This document shows, in pieces, positions 39,270-40,116 of a DNA stretch of 40,116 nt. The position numbers were made by a program, and so were the translations under genes. Location: the NCBI GenBank assembly GCA_028277515.1, contig JANQGC010000087.1, positions 1 to 40,116 on the forward strand, written 5' to 3'. The stretch is from Anaerolineae bacterium (GTDB taxonomy: Bacteria; Chloroflexota; Anaerolineae; Promineifilales; Promineifilaceae). Under the pieces are notes generated by a model that was given only the letters and a program-made list of their open reading frames with translations, did no database searches and had not been told where the DNA came from. How positions within the stretch are numbered: position 1 is the first letter of the stretch; each line of letters opens with the position of its first letter.

Positions 39270-40116
39270 TTACTCAGGAATTGTCCAATCCTGGGTAACG
39301 CCTGTCAAAACATCCTGGATTTCATGGGAGAGATTACCGTCAGCATCCTCTACAACCTCAATGATATATACGTCTCTAATACCCTGGCCTCGTTCGTCGA
39401 AGCTGAATGGTCCACCAGGTCCTTCAATCTCTAATGCCTGTAGGGCGTCAAGATACGCTTGCGTGTCACTCATATCACCCTGAACGGCCTCAATGGCAGA
39501 TGCAGCTACTTGAGAAGCGAGATACCCTGATTCCACATAGGTGCCTGGTAAATCTCCTCCGCCGGCTTGATACAATTCGATAAACTTTTTATTGGCCGAG
39601 TTGTCAATTGCCGGTGTGTAATGGGTGGCGGAGAGGATACCGGCAGCGGCCGATCCCATACTGGGCAGGATTTCTGCTTCCGTTATAAATCCCGGGCCAA
39701 CGATTTGCAGGTCGGGTGTCATGCCAAACTCACTCATCTGGCTAACAAAAGCAATCGCTGCCGGACCGGAAAAGAAAGCGTAGACAACATCAACATCATC
39801 AGGGTTGATTTGACCGATAAAAGGACCAAAGTCGGTTGTGCCCAATGGCGCAAATTGTTGATCGACAACTTCACCGCCCCCGGCAACGAAGGTCTCGCCA
39901 AAGGCATCTGCTCGCGCATGTCCGGAGGCAAAGTCCCAGGCAAAGGTTGCCGCTCGTTCATAACCCAGATCTTGGGCAGAATACCACCCAAATGGCGGCT
40001 CTAATTGACCTGTTGTAATCCCCGCACGGAATACATAGGGACTGCGTTCAGGCCCGATGAAAACCAGGTTCCTCTGATCGTTGCCGTAGCCGGCGGAACG
40101 CCGGTTATCACCGGGC
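39270..40116 (-). CDS. livK: Branched-chain amino acid-type ABC substrate-binding protein (LivK-like), C-terminal part
   Basis: The frame is open to the window edge at 40116, so about 282 C-terminal residues are visible and the 5' end, signal and promoter lie outside. A TTG at 39845 is inside the gene. The pattern is that of a type 1 periplasmic binding protein (Peripla_BP_6): GYERAATFAWDFASGHARAD, then PFIGQINPDDVDVVYAFFSG, then QIVGPGFITEAEILPSMG and GTYVESGYLASQVAASAIEA. The aromatic-rich N-terminal segment ERSPYVFRAG near the hinge is typical of amide/amino-acid binders. It delivers substrate to LivH and LivM. Confidence 0.92.
   Translation of the reverse strand, partial: PGDNRRSAGYGNDQRNLVFIGPERSPYVFRAGITTGQLEPPFGWYSAQDLGYERAATFAWDFASGHARADAFGETFVAGGGEVVDQQFAPLGTTDFGPFIGQINPDDVDVVYAFFSGPAAIAFVSQMSEFGMTPDLQIVGPGFITEAEILPSMGSAAAGILSATHYTPAIDNSANKKFIELYQAGGGDLPGTYVESGYLASQVAASAIEAVQGDMSDTQAYLDALQALEIEGPGGPFSFDERGQGIRDVYIIEVVEDADGNLSHEIQDVLTGVTQDWTIPE

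Overview
The window reads as a chromosomal segment of a free-living heterotrophic bacterium, most likely a member of Chloroflexota (Anaerolineae-like). This is an inference. It rests on the mix of very large MalT/LuxR and SARP/AfsR-type STAND regulators, lipoproteins with long Pro-Thr linkers, Liv-type and sugar-type ABC importers with molybdenum hydroxylases, and a strongly over-represented palindromic octamer ACGGCCGT (16 copies counted by eye). There is no rRNA, tRNA, CRISPR array or intact insertion sequence.

Layout. (1) Positions 1-7981, plus strand: a sugar-type ABC importer (3' end of the binding protein and two permeases; no ATPase in the window). It is followed by two small proteins carrying three copies of one unrecognised domain, a ureidoglycolate-lyase-like protein, a PfkB sugar kinase, an eIF2B/ribose-1,5-bisphosphate-isomerase-like protein lacking the usual catalytic Cys, a double-SIS sugar-phosphate protein and a GATase1-like protein. 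The whole looks like one operon for an unknown phosphorylated sugar or amino-sugar. (2) 7982-18042, minus strand: a degenerate PPOX-like gene, an MFS exporter, a SnoaL-like protein, a bactofilin-like membrane protein, a flavodoxin, a C39/BtrH-like fragment, a ferredoxin-nitroreductase with a previously uncalled 45-51 aa membrane ORF in front, a medium-chain reductase, two small proteins and a MalT-like LuxR regulator. Several inverted repeats lie between these genes. (3) 18162-21858, minus strand: a small EamA-like membrane protein, a 995-aa SARP regulator and a short upstream ORF. (4) 22019-26251, plus strand: two secreted lipoproteins, one with a CAP domain and one with a predicted papain/C39-like domain. 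They end at a strong bidirectional terminator. (5) 26462-40116, minus strand: one long, tightly packed catabolic cluster. In transcription order it encodes a Liv-type binding protein, LivH, LivM, LivG, LivF, a GntR/FCD regulator, a luciferase-like flavin enzyme, an M29/NicX-type metalloprotein, a cupin, a class II aldolase, the three subunits of an xanthine-dehydrogenase-type molybdenum hydroxylase, a 3-hydroxyacyl-CoA dehydrogenase and a CoxG-like protein.

How the genes work together. Region 5 is the best candidate for an undescribed system. An amino-acid or aromatic-acid type importer is joined to a Mo hydroxylase, a flavin enzyme, a NicX/M29-family metalloprotein, an aldolase/decarboxylase and a beta-oxidation-type dehydrogenase, under an FCD-type regulator. 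That set is what one would expect for uptake and breakdown of a (possibly N-heterocyclic) carboxylic acid, but the substrate cannot be read from sequence. Region 1 is a second candidate, for a sugar-phosphate pathway with an atypical eIF2B-fold protein.
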